Virus record (IMG/VR): IMGVR_UViG_3300021599_000029
Location: 1-44,387 of that record
DNA length: 44,387 bases
Direction: 5' to 3' (one strand)
Source of the DNA: a virus
Under the pieces are notes generated by a model. It saw only the letters and a program-made list of their open reading frames with translations. It was not told where the DNA came from and searched no databases. The translations under genes and the position numbers were made by a program. Below, piece by piece: positions 1-16,940 of the stretch (position 1 is the first letter of the stretch; each line of letters starts with the position of its first letter).

Positions 1-20
1 CATCCCTAAGGAGGAGACGA

Positions 21-221
21 GTGAAGATAGCGGGAGTTGAGTACGAGATTAACTGGAGGGGCTTTACCAAGGGTAGGTCCCTCTTCTTCCCGTGCCTAGA
101 CCCCGAAGCGGCATGGCGCGAGATACGCCCGACGGTGCGCCGACTGAGGCTATCTGTAGTTCATAAGAGCGTACTGGACCCTAAATCTGGTGTTAGGGGT
201 TTACGAATCTGGCGAACGTGA
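21..221 (+). CDS. Small hypothetical protein (66 aa), plus strand
   Basis: The start is GTG at 21, chosen because a near-perfect Shine-Dalgarno (AAGGAGG at 8-14) sits about six bases upstream. The product is short and basic, with many Arg and Trp residues and no cysteine pair, membrane segment or motif that I recognise. It is followed by a strong hairpin with a U-rich tail, so it looks like the last gene of a plus-strand transcript entering from the left. It converges on the giant minus-strand gene, whose stop lies 77 bases downstream. It is probably a small accessory protein of the phage. The function is unknown; the evidence that it is a gene is the ribosome site and the terminator. Confidence 0.6.
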   Translation: MKIAGVEYEINWRGFTKGRSLFFPCLDPEAAWREIRPTVRRLRLSVVHKSVLDPKSGVRGLRIWRT

Positions 222-265
222 TAGAACGCCCTCGGAAGTTTGCTCCTTCCATGGTTGATCCTCTG

Positions 266-297
266 CCCCCGCCGGTCCCTCCACTGGCGGGGGTATT

Positions 298-299
<2 letters not shown>
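266..299 (+). terminator. Intrinsic terminator after the plus-strand 66-aa gene
   Basis: CCCCCGCC at 266-273 pairs with GGCGGGGG at 286-293. Three more pairs (one G-U) reduce the loop to six bases. The plus-strand 3' side is TATTTTA. The minus strand has no T-run after the stem, so this terminates plus-strand transcription, although the hairpin also sits directly behind the stop codon of the convergent giant gene. Confidence 0.75.
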
Positions 300-8566
<8,267 letters not shown>

Positions 8567-8574
<8 letters not shown>

Positions 8575-9958
8575 TGATTAGGTTCCCCTTCGCGTCAAAC
8601 CTAAGGATTTGTCCATCCTGTACAGCCTTGCCCTTACCTGCTTGCGCAGGGGGCGCTTTCCCACGAGGAGTAACGCTGTTGACTAGACTCTTAGTAGCTT
8701 CGAGTACGTCGGCAGCATCCATATACGCCCGAGCAGCGGCGGCTCTCCTCGGGGTTTTATCATTTTCGCGCGGCTTACCCATCCGCATCCATGCGGCCTT
8801 AGCTGCGTTATGCTCCTTGCTAGCAGCTAGGAGTTTCTCTTGCAGTTCCGAGTAGCGGTTGGCCGTAACGGTTTCGCCGCGCCCGGCCCCGCCCCCACCT
8901 TCACCACCGCTACCACGCATGGAGGCACGCCCCATAGCTCCAGCCTCTCGCATGCTAGCAATGCGCCACTCTAGGTCGCGGTCCAGCTTCTTCTCGCTAG
9001 CTTGGAACTTGCGGCCTGTCTCGGCTTCGTAACCCTGAATAGCCGTCTGCTGCATCTGGAGGGCTTGCGCTGCAAGCTGCGCACGCTGCGTGTTGCGTCC
9101 CGCTTCGAGGTCAGCAAGCGCCTTGCGGGCGTACCGCTGTTCAGACTTTTCGAGCTGCTTGGCCTCTCGCGCCGCAGGAAGCGCACCAAGACCGGCCTCG
9201 CCGACTGCTCCGAGAAAGCTCGGGTTACGCGACGAGGCGAGACGGAAACCCATATCCGCTACAGCATCCCACACCCGTGCTTTACGGCGCTTCGCCATAG
9301 CTTCAGGGTCCAGCGTTTCGGCTAGGTCCTTCTCTAGCGCACCGCTGTATTTGGACTCCGGCTTACCTAGCAGCTCCTGCGCTATCGCCATATTCTGGCG
9401 GGGGTCAATGCTGTAGCCGTAGTAGGTAGGTGCAGCTGGAGGTTTCGGACCCGTACCGAACGTAACGTCGAAATCTTCCTCGAAACTGATAGCGCGACCC
9501 GGCGAACCACCAGCAAACGCAACCAGACCACCACCTGCGTAACTACCGTTATCAGGCTCGTCGAACATGTAGCTCGGGACGTCGAGACCGACGATGCCGC
9601 CCTCGGCCATACCCGGAGGAGCCATACCCATCTCAGGCGGCATATCCATCGGGGGTGCCATGGGCGGCGCACCTTGCGGCGCAGCCTGTAGCGCGGCCTG
9701 AGGCGTAGCGCCGAGCCCTCCGGAGGGAGGAGGCGGAGGAGGCGGAGGAGCACCGCCCATGACCTGCTGTGCGACCGTCTGCTGCGGAACCTGTTCCTGC
9801 ATCTGCGCGGAGCGCATGCGGTCAATGAACATCCCGGCAAGCACACCGGCAGTGGCGTCCACGATGCCCAGCTGCATCGCTTCGGCAATGCGCTGCTTGT
9901 TGCCCGCATACTCCTTGGCGATGTTCTCGGGCGACTGGATGCTGAACGGCTTAGCCAT
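8567..9958 (-). CDS. Putative internal virion protein (463 aa)
   Basis: The protein starts MAKPFSIQSPENIAKEYA and has a short helical N-terminus. This is followed by a Pro tract of eight residues (about 92-99), a Met/Pro/Ala-rich linker, and the short motifs MAEGGIVGLDVP and YAGGGLVAFAGG, which resemble motifs in neighbouring virion proteins. The C-terminal half is Ala/Glu/Gln/Arg-rich and predicted helical or coiled coil. There is no enzymatic motif. It lies between two other internal-virion candidates and overlaps the giant gene by eight bases, which suggests translational coupling. By position and composition it resembles internal core proteins of podovirus-like phages. The exact role is unknown. 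Confidence 0.75.
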
Positions 9959-9961
9959 CTA

Positions 9962-11005
9962 TTAGGACGTATTGGTTGAGCTGAGCGCCATCGGCAGACC
10001 GCGCAGGAGGTTGCTGTACTGCCCGAGCTGTTCCATCGGGTAGTCGCGCTGACGCAGGAAGTCGGCGTACTGCTGGTCCATGTACTGCTGACGGAGCCCA
10101 CGCTCTTCCGCAGCCGCTGCGCTCTGAGCCTGCAGCCGCTGGAGGTTCGACTGCTGCTGGTACTGGCCGAGGTTACCCAGCGTCTGACCCATCTGCCCTG
10201 CAGCCTGCAGACCAGCCAGCCCTTGCTGCGCGCCAAACTGACGCGACTGTTCGCCGAGGCGCTGCGCTTCGAGTCCCTGCTGCTGGTTGGCAAGCGCCGC
10301 CTGCATATAGTTCTGCGCACCCAGCCCCTGCGTCTGGAGAGCGGCTTGCAAGTTCTGCTGACCGACGTTCATCCCCGCTGCGCGGTCGCGCTCGAACTGC
10401 CCCTGTGCGTTCTCGTAGGCTGCCTGCAGACCGCGTGCCTGAATGTCACCCATCTGCTGACCTAGGTTACGCTCGCGTTCCATCGCTGCAAGCAGCTGAC
10501 GGCTACCTCCGTAGGTACCTTGACGGGCAGCACCGAGGTCCTGTGCAAGCTGACCGCGCTTCGCGCTGAACACCGCCTCCCGCATCTGCGGTTCCAGCGA
10601 CTGCTGGATGAACGGCGACATGTACTGCTGAGCCTGCTGACCGCCGAACATCTGCGGTCCCTCCATGCCATATTGCTGGAGCTGCGGACCCTGCACTTGC
10701 TGGGCGTTGAACTGACCGGGGTTATAGTTCTGCTGGTTGAGCGCACCGAGGCCAGCCTGATAAGCAAGCGCGGAGCCGGTGGCGAACTGGTTGGGGGCAG
10801 TCATACCCAGCGTGTTCTGCCGGATTTGTTCCTGCGCCGGGGTGTACCCGGCAATGCGCTGACCACCGTAGGGGGTGTATTCCTGCCCGAGATTGGCCTG
10901 CGCGCGGCCCATCATCTGTTCGAAGTACGGACGCGCGTACTCCGGTAGGTTCGACGTGGTAGTCGTTACTTGCTGCTGCTGGGGGGTGCCACTGCCGGAA
11001 GCCAT
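9962..11005 (-). CDS. Gln-rich putative internal virion/tail protein (347 aa)
   Basis: The protein is very rich in Gln, Ala, Gly and Leu (for example 'QQQQVTTTTSNLPEYARPYF' at the start). Residues about 130-330 are a long run of charged and Gln-rich helices (AAMERERNLGQQMGDIQA). A conserved-looking N-terminal block, PYFEQMMGRAQANLG, precedes GGQRIAGYTPAQEQ. There is no signal peptide, membrane segment or catalytic motif. Proteins of this composition are common among phage internal or tail proteins next to large ejected proteins, which fits its place in the run from 298 to 13531. It starts at ATG, four bases after the previous reading block. The function is inferred only from context. Confidence 0.75.
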   Translation of the reverse strand: MASGSGTPQQQQVTTTTSNLPEYARPYFEQMMGRAQANLGQEYTPYGGQRIAGYTPAQEQIRQNTLGMTAPNQFATGSALAYQAGLGALNQQNYNPGQFNAQQVQGPQLQQYGMEGPQMFGGQQAQQYMSPFIQQSLEPQMREAVFSAKRGQLAQDLGAARQGTYGGSRQLLAAMERERNLGQQMGDIQARGLQAAYENAQGQFERDRAAGMNVGQQNLQAALQTQGLGAQNYMQAALANQQQGLEAQRLGEQSRQFGAQQGLAGLQAAGQMGQTLGNLGQYQQQSNLQRLQAQSAAAAEERGLRQQYMDQQYADFLRQRDYPMEQLGQYSNLLRGLPMALSSTNTS

Positions 11006-11015
11006 CTTCGTACTC

Positions 11016-11438
11016 CTAGTTCAGAGGCATTTCGAAGTGTTGTAGAGTACGCTTGTAGCCATCACTCTTGAACACCTTCTGCCAAGCATCGCGCCCTGCA
11101 CCCTCAATACCGTCGCAGCCGTTATCCTTTGCCCACGAGCGTAGTACGGATAGCATAGGTGCTTTCCAACTAAAACCGTCCTGCCCACCGCAGAACTCAA
11201 GAAAAAGATACTTCTTGCGCGGGTACTGCATGAAGCGGGTAATGACCGCACCCTTGATGCCCTTGTCGTTGAAGGCGATCCACAGCGGGTATCCGTACTG
11301 AACTACCAGCGCGCGCACGTCTTCCGGGTCGTACTTACCCGAGGCGTACTTGAGCGCCTTGGCGACGTAGGGTTCCACGTTCGGCCACACCTCGTCGATG
11401 TACTCGGCAGGGACCAGAGAGATGGATATGTCGCTCAC
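11016..11438 (-). CDS. GNAT-like protein, T7 gp13-type internal core candidate (140 aa)
   Basis: A compact 140-residue protein with the pattern of an acetyltransferase (GNAT) fold: an N-terminal helix (EYIDEVWPNVEPYVAKAL), a strand pair around 'LWIAFNDKGIKGAVITRFMQYP', a strand 'KYLFLEFCGG', a helix 'MLSVLRSWAKDNGCDGIEG' and the ending 'VFKSDGYKRTLQHFEMPL', a typical GNAT tail. The acetyl-CoA loop is not clearly conserved. Known: T7 internal virion protein gp13 and relatives have a similar size and fold. It sits among internal-virion candidates, so a structural role in a GNAT fold is more likely than free acetyltransferase activity. It overlaps the upstream gene by four bases. Confidence 0.7.
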   Translation of the reverse strand: MSDISISLVPAEYIDEVWPNVEPYVAKALKYASGKYDPEDVRALVVQYGYPLWIAFNDKGIKGAVITRFMQYPRKKYLFLEFCGGQDGFSWKAPMLSVLRSWAKDNGCDGIEGAGRDAWQKVFKSDGYKRTLQHFEMPLN

Positions 11439-13531
11439 GCCAGCCCCCTACGCACGCCAGTGTCCTGCCCGCGCTTGGCTTTCTTCCGCGCGCTGTGGGC
11501 CTTTTCCATCAGGGCGTAAAGCTTCTGAGTACCGCGCTTCTCGCTGCCGCCACCGATCCGGCGCACTGCATCCGGTTGGAAGATGACCTCGTCGCGCGCC
11601 ACGCGCGCCTGCTGCTTGCCGCCAATGCTAGCCGGGACAGAGTCGCTGACGCCATCTCCCGAACCACGCACCGGGCGACCGCCCATCCGTGCGAGCAGCT
11701 CGATACCAGCGTTGCTGCTACCGTTACCCAGCTCCGACACAGTGCGCGCATCGACCACGAAGGCCCCGTCACGCATATGCACACCGCCGCCACGAGCGAA
11801 TTCTTGGACGTTGTCGTAGTTGTTGTAGGTGCCCCCGCCGCCACCGCCCTGCCGAGAGAACACTGGCTCTTCGTAGGCAGGTGCAACGGGCGCAACGGGC
11901 TCTGCGTACACCGGCTGTTCGGTGGGAGTTGTCTGTCCGTAGTTGTTGTACAGGTCCATGATGTTGGGCTGGTAGTACTGCGAGTAGTCGTACTCGGGCA
12001 GCGAAGCTACCGGCGACGAGACCTCAGGCGCAGGAGCCACAGGCTGCTCGGTCGGCAGTGACTGACCAGTACCGTCGATACCGCTACCGTTGGAGGTCCG
12101 ACGCGGGAAAGCCCCTTGGTCCCCGATGTTGCTATAGTCCTCGAACCGGTTCCGTTCATCCGGCGCTGCGGGCACGAAGAGCTGGTTACCCTGATAGGAG
12201 ATGTCTCCGAGGATCGACTTCCACTGGTCGCTGGTGAAGTCGGGCAGGCCCCAGAGGTTGGTGCCGCCAGTGGTCGGAAGCGTCGGCGTGGTCGGGGTAG
12301 TCGGGGTGAAGTTGAACTTCTGCTCCCCGGCGTCAGGAGCAACTGGTGCAGTGGGGGTAGGAGCTGCGGGAGCCGGATACTTCGACGAAGCCGTGATAGC
12401 CCCCGGATTGCTCGCGCCAAAGTACTCGATGAGCTCGCCAAGCCCCGTGGGTGGGGCAGAGGCTACGCCGCCATCAGCATACCGATACTTGCTCTGCTCC
12501 TCGATAGGAAGCGCCGAGACCGGCACCGGCTCAGGGTTGGACGGCGTGAAGTACTGGAACTCAGCACCGCCCGTAGCCTCAGCCTGCTCAGGCGTCTGGA
12601 ACCGCACCTCGCGCTTGAGCGGGGCCATCGGAGTGTACTTGAACTTGCTCTCCTCCGGCTTGCCCTTGGATACCGACGGCTGCATCGCGCCGGAGACACC
12701 ACTCATTACGCCTTGCGCTGCGAGCATGGGGGCTACTTTACCAATAATCCCACCGGGGAGACCCGCCTTTGCCGCATTACCAAAGGCACCAAAGAAGCCG
12801 GGGCCTTTGGCGACAGTACCAAATAGATCAGGCGTCTTAGCAATAGTAGCTGCGGCCTCGCCGGGAATTTTGGCCAGCGCGGTCTTAGCCAACGATCCTG
12901 CGGGAAGATCGGTACCAAGTAGAGTGCCCGTATTTGAAGCAGCGCCGCCAATAGCGCTAGACCCACTCAGGCCGAGGCTCTGCCCGACGTTACCCAGTTT
13001 ACCGCCGATCCCGGCAGCGCCCCCTAGCGAGGCACCGCCGTAAGCCTGTAGACCCATCGAGAGGCCCTTACCCAGATCGCCCGTAACCGCAGTGCCGACA
13101 GCCGCGCCGCCAAGACCCATCCAGATCGGGGGAATGCCGAAGGCCATACCGATGCCACCAAGTAGCGTAGGCAACAGCTTACCCAGCCAGCCCGCTTCGG
13201 GGAGGCCAGTGTGTGGGTTGATGGTGAGCGAGCCGCCATGGGCCATCGCCAGCCCCTGCAGGCTGTTGACCTCTTCCGGGGTCATGTGGATGAGCATGGT
13301 GTCGTCGCCACGCCCGAACTGCTGCGCGTGCTGGGCAGATGCAGACGGCTGACCGATACCGTGAGTGCTCTGTAGCTGAGGAGCCATAGGGTTGTTGTTG
13401 ACCGAGAGACCCCCAAGAGCGGGCAAGCCACCCGAGACACCGGGCACCTGCGGCTGAGGCGGAGCAGCGTTGCCCCCACCTACGGGGGTGTACGGGGACG
13501 TAGCTTGGGGCGAGGGGGTCATAGCTTGCAT
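11435..13531 (-). CDS. Large Pro/Gly-rich virion protein (698 aa) with hydrophobic core
   Basis: An N-terminal Pro/Gln linker precedes 'MLIHMTPEEVNSLQGLAMAHGG' (about 80-100). A Gly/Ala/Leu-rich hydrophobic region follows (about 115-270) and could insert into membranes. Next come Pro/Val/Thr linkers, a Tyr/Asn/Gln-rich stretch and a folded C-terminus containing 'GDGVSDSVPASIGGKQQ' and 'ARVARDEVIFQPDAVRRIG'. Similar C-terminal blocks occur in phage internal proteins. Short YADGG, FARGG and MAHGG motifs recur, as in several neighbours. No catalytic residues are seen. Inferred role: an internal or ejected virion protein, possibly involved in forming the channel across the cell envelope. It starts ATG-CAA; the stop overlaps the GNAT-like gene. 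Confidence 0.75.
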   Translation of the reverse strand: MQAMTPSPQATSPYTPVGGGNAAPPQPQVPGVSGGLPALGGLSVNNNPMAPQLQSTHGIGQPSASAQHAQQFGRGDDTMLIHMTPEEVNSLQGLAMAHGGSLTINPHTGLPEAGWLGKLLPTLLGGIGMAFGIPPIWMGLGGAAVGTAVTGDLGKGLSMGLQAYGGASLGGAAGIGGKLGNVGQSLGLSGSSAIGGAASNTGTLLGTDLPAGSLAKTALAKIPGEAAATIAKTPDLFGTVAKGPGFFGAFGNAAKAGLPGGIIGKVAPMLAAQGVMSGVSGAMQPSVSKGKPEESKFKYTPMAPLKREVRFQTPEQAEATGGAEFQYFTPSNPEPVPVSALPIEEQSKYRYADGGVASAPPTGLGELIEYFGASNPGAITASSKYPAPAAPTPTAPVAPDAGEQKFNFTPTTPTTPTLPTTGGTNLWGLPDFTSDQWKSILGDISYQGNQLFVPAAPDERNRFEDYSNIGDQGAFPRRTSNGSGIDGTGQSLPTEQPVAPAPEVSSPVASLPEYDYSQYYQPNIMDLYNNYGQTTPTEQPVYAEPVAPVAPAYEEPVFSRQGGGGGGTYNNYDNVQEFARGGGVHMRDGAFVVDARTVSELGNGSSNAGIELLARMGGRPVRGSGDGVSDSVPASIGGKQQARVARDEVIFQPDAVRRIGGGSEKRGTQKLYALMEKAHSARKKAKRGQDTGVRRGLA

Positions 13532-13540
13532 AATACGTCC

Positions 13541-14209
13541 CTAGGTAAGCGAAACGAATTCTACCTGAACAAAGGCGGAAGGGGTAGCCGGAATTGCAGG
13601 GGTAACCCCAGCGGAATAGGTGACAGCGGGGAACTGCTCAATGCTAACCCCGGTGTTGGTCACGTGCCACATGACTTGGATGTAGTCGTTGGCAACGAGC
13701 TCGACCATGATCGACGTAGTAGCGATGAGGTGCGAGTCGGAGCCCACGCTCTTGCGCTGCGGAATAGAGAACCGGCTGTTGGTGTTGGCTACGTCGCTAC
13801 CGTTCTTGCGAAGCCAGATGTCGGCGTCCTGCACGTCGTTGGTCGTGTTCCTCAGCTGGATGCTGAAGGTAACCTTGTAGATGCCCTCGTGCGGCACCGT
13901 TAGACGCGAGCCACTGCTCAGCGTAACCCCGTCCAAGAAGTCTGACTGGTCGTAGGTAACTGCATAGGCAGTGTCGATTGCCGCAGCGGTCTGGTCAGTA
14001 TTACTGCTGAACTGCCCGTAGGGGACCGTCAGGTGGATGCCACTGCCGTAGAAATAGTCAGCGGTGTAGCTCTGCGCGTAGTTAGGTGTGTTGCTGTCCA
14101 GCTGTGAGAAGTACGTCTCCAGCACGCGGATAACCTGCCGCATGTACTGCTGGTCCCACTGCGGGGGCGCGTTGGGCAGAGGGGCTGCCTTGAACTTGCT
14201 AAGAGCCAC
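13541..14209 (-). CDS. C1q/TNF-like beta-sandwich virion protein (222 aa)
   Basis: An N-terminal anchor helix (WDQQYMRQVIRVLETYFSQLD) is followed by a jelly-roll of about 110 residues with 'VPHEGIYKVTFSIQLRN', 'ADIWLRKNGSDVANT', 'SHLIATTSIMVELVANDYIQ' and a closing aromatic strand. This strand order is typical of C1q-like trimeric domains found on phage capsids, tails and baseplates. The N-terminal 'FKAAPLPNAPPQWDQQYM' resembles the attachment region of small phage fibre proteins. It follows the broken tail gene by four bases. The likely role is a virion surface appendage, with the target unknown. Confidence 0.7.
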   Translation of the reverse strand: MALSKFKAAPLPNAPPQWDQQYMRQVIRVLETYFSQLDSNTPNYAQSYTADYFYGSGIHLTVPYGQFSSNTDQTAAAIDTAYAVTYDQSDFLDGVTLSSGSRLTVPHEGIYKVTFSIQLRNTTNDVQDADIWLRKNGSDVANTNSRFSIPQRKSVGSDSHLIATTSIMVELVANDYIQVMWHVTNTGVSIEQFPAVTYSAGVTPAIPATPSAFVQVEFVSLT

Positions 14210-14212
14210 GAA

Positions 14213-15010
14213 CTACCTCCGACCGTCGGGTCGTGCGTCGAGACGCGGAGCACCCAGCTGCCACTGGACGCCTAGGTCCTGCGACCTGATCTTGAACGCC
14301 ATCTGGCGCGCACGCGCGCGGATGAACACCTGCTCTGTGTACTGGCCGACCGTGCTCTCGATAACTCGCTGCGTATCAGCAGCGTCAATGCGTACTGAGC
14401 TACCGGGGAAGTTGCGGGGGCGTAGCTGCAGTGTCACTTCTGGGTCCGCAGCGGTAGAGCCGCCAAAGCTGACATCCGGCAGGATGCGCCGGGTCAGGAC
14501 AAACTGGTCGCCATCGTCAAGATCAAAGTCCGAAGACTGGATGTAGCTGTCCATAGCCGTGCCGTCGGCGTCGATGCTGGCCTCGTGGTTGTACAGGTAC
14601 CCAGAAGTTGCATCGGAAGCAGTGTTCGCAGCCTGCGGGTAGTGGCGCAGCGGAGTGTCCAACCAAGCCGTGCGGTCAATCGTGCCATAGTACCAGATGC
14701 GCTCTAGGTAGTTATAGACCACGTAGGCGTTGTTGTAGCCGCTATCGGCTGTCGGGTAGAACCACCAAATCTCGTTCCACTGCTCGTTGGTCCCGCAGAC
14801 CACCTGTGCGAACTGCGCTAGGTTGATGTTGTTGAACACGTGATTGCGCAGGGTGCAAGGCAGCGTCTCGACGCGGCCCGTATAAGCATAGAACTTGTCC
14901 TGCCCCATCCAGTAGGTGATGTTCGAAGCCGACGCCATGGCGCGGGGCGACATAACCGAGATGTTATCTGCGTACTCCTGCAGCGCGAACACGTCGCTCG
15001 TCCCGAGCAC
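14213..15010 (-). CDS. C-terminal part of a split tail protein (265 aa)
   Basis: This frame reads 'LGTSDVFALQEYADNISV' and then a beta-rich domain (ITYWMGQDKFYAYTGRVETLP, NEIWWFYPTADSGYNNAYVVYNYLE, TAWLDTPLRHYPQ). That is the second half of the phage tail or packaged-DNA-stabilisation protein whose first half is the ORF at 14964-16037. The first in-frame start (GTG at 15010) has no Shine-Dalgarno and lies inside the upstream ORF, so independent translation is doubtful. The downstream C1q-like gene begins four bases after its stop. It may be a real lesion, an assembly error or, less likely, a programmed frameshift. Confidence 0.7.
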   Translation of the reverse strand: MLGTSDVFALQEYADNISVMSPRAMASASNITYWMGQDKFYAYTGRVETLPCTLRNHVFNNINLAQFAQVVCGTNEQWNEIWWFYPTADSGYNNAYVVYNYLERIWYYGTIDRTAWLDTPLRHYPQAANTASDATSGYLYNHEASIDADGTAMDSYIQSSDFDLDDGDQFVLTRRILPDVSFGGSTAADPEVTLQLRPRNFPGSSVRIDAADTQRVIESTVGQYTEQVFIRARARQMAFKIRSQDLGVQWQLGAPRLDARPDGRR

Positions 15011-16037
15011 CGGCTGTGTTGGTCTGGCTAGGGGTCCAGTCTCCGGGCGTGTCTTGGTCGGCCCAGCGGATCAGCATGGGGTCGAAGTCATCGACGTTGG
15101 TCGAGCCGAACGGCACAGCGCCGAAGGCGATGAGGTGCCTGTCCTGCTGCGAGACCAGCAGCTGCATAACCTGCACGGGGACCGCGCTGGAGCTGAACCC
15201 CTCGTTAGTGGCGTAGGTCTGCAGGGTGATCGCCCGCGTGTTGAGAGAGTTGGCCGGGTCGATGTTGGTGCCACGCGTCCAGTAGTAGGCAGGGCCGTTG
15301 CGGATATTGACGAAGAGATCGTTGTCGAAGTTGTCCATCCACCAGTCACGCTGGTCTTGGTAGATAGGCGCGTTCGCGGTCCCAAGGCCCCACTCGTCGC
15401 GGCCCCACGTCCCTGCCCCCCAGCCATAGCCCGCAGTGGTTACCGCGTTCCCGACGTTGATCTCAAAGCTGACCGTGATGCCCGTGCCCCCGCCACCAGA
15501 CACAGTGGACGTAGCAGCAGTGGTGGTCAGGAACGTGAAGGAGTTGGCCGGGGTGCCTGCAGTAGCGATAAGCTGCGAAGCGTTGAGCTCTGCCGCCGGG
15601 ATGCCCCCAACAGTGGTAGCCCCCGAGATGTCTACGTAGTTACCGGCAACGGCGCTGGGGTCTACCGCAAGGGTCACCCGCACGATGTTCGAACCGTTCG
15701 TGGTGTAGATGCAGTTGTCGGTGTTGGTGCTGGTATACGTGGGGTTCGTCGGGCGCAGAGGAGTGATGTCGTTAAATAGCCCCGCCGAAGTCTCAAGGTA
15801 GAGTTTCGTATTCGTACCGACCGCCAGCAGGTTGTCGTTGAACGTAGTTACCCAGTTCCACATCTGGCGGCAGACGCCAAGGAAACTGCTCGACGAAGCC
15901 TTAGTCCAGCCACCGATCTTCTCCGGATAGCCGGAGCGGAACCTGATCTTGTCGCACTCATACCAGCCGCCCTCGTTCGAGTAGTCGGTCTGGTCTCGGT
16001 TGACGCCCGGTTTGAACTGGAGCTTAATGAACGACAT
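14964..16037 (-). CDS. N-terminal part of a split tail protein, P22 gp10/tail-hub-like (357 aa)
   Basis: The protein starts MSFIKLQFKPGVNRDQTDYSNEGG, the N-terminal pattern of the large beta-rich tail proteins that seal the portal/adaptor channel in podovirus-like phages. It continues through 'YGWGAGTWGRDEWG', 'NDLFVNIRNGPAYYWTRG', 'QDRHLIAFGAVPFGS' and 'DPMLIRWADQDTPGDWTPSQ'. The last about 15 residues (ARDERRVRAAGVRR) are Arg-rich and unlike the rest, as expected from out-of-frame reading. The natural continuation is in the frame of 14213-15010. Family members that I recall have about 30-45 extra residues at this joint, so about 100 bases may be missing. Unbroken, the protein would be near 600 aa. 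Confidence 0.75.
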   Translation of the reverse strand: MSFIKLQFKPGVNRDQTDYSNEGGWYECDKIRFRSGYPEKIGGWTKASSSSFLGVCRQMWNWVTTFNDNLLAVGTNTKLYLETSAGLFNDITPLRPTNPTYTSTNTDNCIYTTNGSNIVRVTLAVDPSAVAGNYVDISGATTVGGIPAAELNASQLIATAGTPANSFTFLTTTAATSTVSGGGGTGITVSFEINVGNAVTTAGYGWGAGTWGRDEWGLGTANAPIYQDQRDWWMDNFDNDLFVNIRNGPAYYWTRGTNIDPANSLNTRAITLQTYATNEGFSSSAVPVQVMQLLVSQQDRHLIAFGAVPFGSTNVDDFDPMLIRWADQDTPGDWTPSQTNTAGARDERRVRAAGVRR

Positions 16038-16046
16038 CTAGGTTAT

Positions 16047-16319
16047 CTACCCCATGACGAGTGCGAGCGCTACGGTAGCGAGCAGCGGCAGGACCCAGTC
16101 GAGCATGGACTTGCGCGTCCAAGCACGTGAAGTGAACCCGCCATACCACGGCATGTTGGCGCGTAGCCCGAGCCCGTACTTCTCGATCCAGCGGTACTCC
16201 GCCTGCGCATGCTCACGGCCCATGTAGAGCGCTGACATAACGGCAGCGGGGAGCCACCAGTTACCGGTGAGCTTACCGACCAGAAGCTGGATACCTACGG
16301 CGATAACTGCGTGCAGCAT
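16047..16319 (-). CDS. Small membrane protein, possible holin (90 aa)
   Basis: Two hydrophobic segments are visible: residues about 2-34 (AVIAVGIQLLVGKLTGNWWLPAA onwards) and about 72-89 (MLDWVLPLLATVALALVMG). A polar middle, GREHAQAEYRWIEKYG..ANMPWYGGF, separates them. Short phage proteins with this layout are common and some act as holins, but nothing here proves lysis activity and the endolysin is 9 kb upstream in the transcript. It sits between the tail protein and a glycine-rich protein. A membrane location is likely; the function is uncertain. Confidence 0.65.
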   Translation of the reverse strand: MLHAVIAVGIQLLVGKLTGNWWLPAAVMSALYMGREHAQAEYRWIEKYGLGLRANMPWYGGFTSRAWTRKSMLDWVLPLLATVALALVMG

Positions 16320-16328
16320 GAGAACTCC

Positions 16329-16940
16329 CTAAGTGTAAGCGAAGCTGACTTGGCCGCGCGCGCCGGTGCCGGAGATCACGCTGCCTTGGTCCAGCCCCGA
16401 GCCACCACCGCCGCCACCCGGAGCCGTGCCGTTATTAGGCGCACTACCGCCAGAAGCACCGCTTGCACCCGCACCGCCAGCACCGCCACCAGCGCCGTTA
16501 GTCCCGGCTGTACCCGAAGTGTTGGTATCCCCACCCGTGGCCGTACCCGCTGCGCCGCCAGCAGTTGAAGTGCCGCCGCCACCGCCATTCCCGGACATAC
16601 TTACCGAACCGCCAGACACAGTACCGGACACACTTGAAGCAATGCCCGCGGTGCCGGTGCCCGCCGTGGTTCGCCCAGCAACAGAGCCCCCGACCGTGTA
16701 GGTCATGGTATTACCGCCCACGACGGCAATCGTCTTGACCGCGCGCCCGCCACCGCCACCGCCGCCACCCAGCGTAGTACCGTTGAAGCCGCCAGCACCG
16801 CCGCCGCCGTCTAGAGTAATGACCACCTGCGTAGCGCCGGTAGGCACAGTCTCGGTAGCGCCAGTACCGGTAGTATAGGTGTTGGTGACAGGAACGAACC
16901 CACCCCCACTCCCCATGAGCGCCATCTGGATACCACTCAT
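16329..16940 (-). CDS. Glycine-rich tail-tip/adhesin-like protein (203 aa)
   Basis: After a short N-terminus (MSGIQMALMGSGGGFVPVTNTY) comes a beta strand pair (ETVPTGATQVVITLDGGG), then about 130 residues dominated by Gly, Ala, Ser and Thr with poly-Gly runs. It ends 'SGTGARGQVSFAYT'. This is the layout of the phage glycine-rich domain in which parallel polyglycine-II helices form a sandwich at fibre tips (compare the gp38-type adhesins of some T-even-like phages). The start codon overlaps the stop of the long fibre gene (ATGA), so it may be its tip or chaperone partner. The receptor is unknown. Confidence 0.7.
   Translation of the reverse strand: MSGIQMALMGSGGGFVPVTNTYTTGTGATETVPTGATQVVITLDGGGGAGGFNGTTLGGGGGGGGRAVKTIAVVGGNTMTYTVGGSVAGRTTAGTGTAGIASSVSGTVSGGSVSMSGNGGGGGTSTAGGAAGTATGGDTNTSGTAGTNGAGGGAGGAGASGASGGSAPNNGTAPGGGGGGSGLDQGSVISGTGARGQVSFAYT

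Noticed and set aside
14916-15779. Plus-strand 287-codon frame opposite the tail protein
   Set aside because: The minus strand has clear tail-protein motifs here. The plus-strand product is Arg/Val/Asp low-information sequence.
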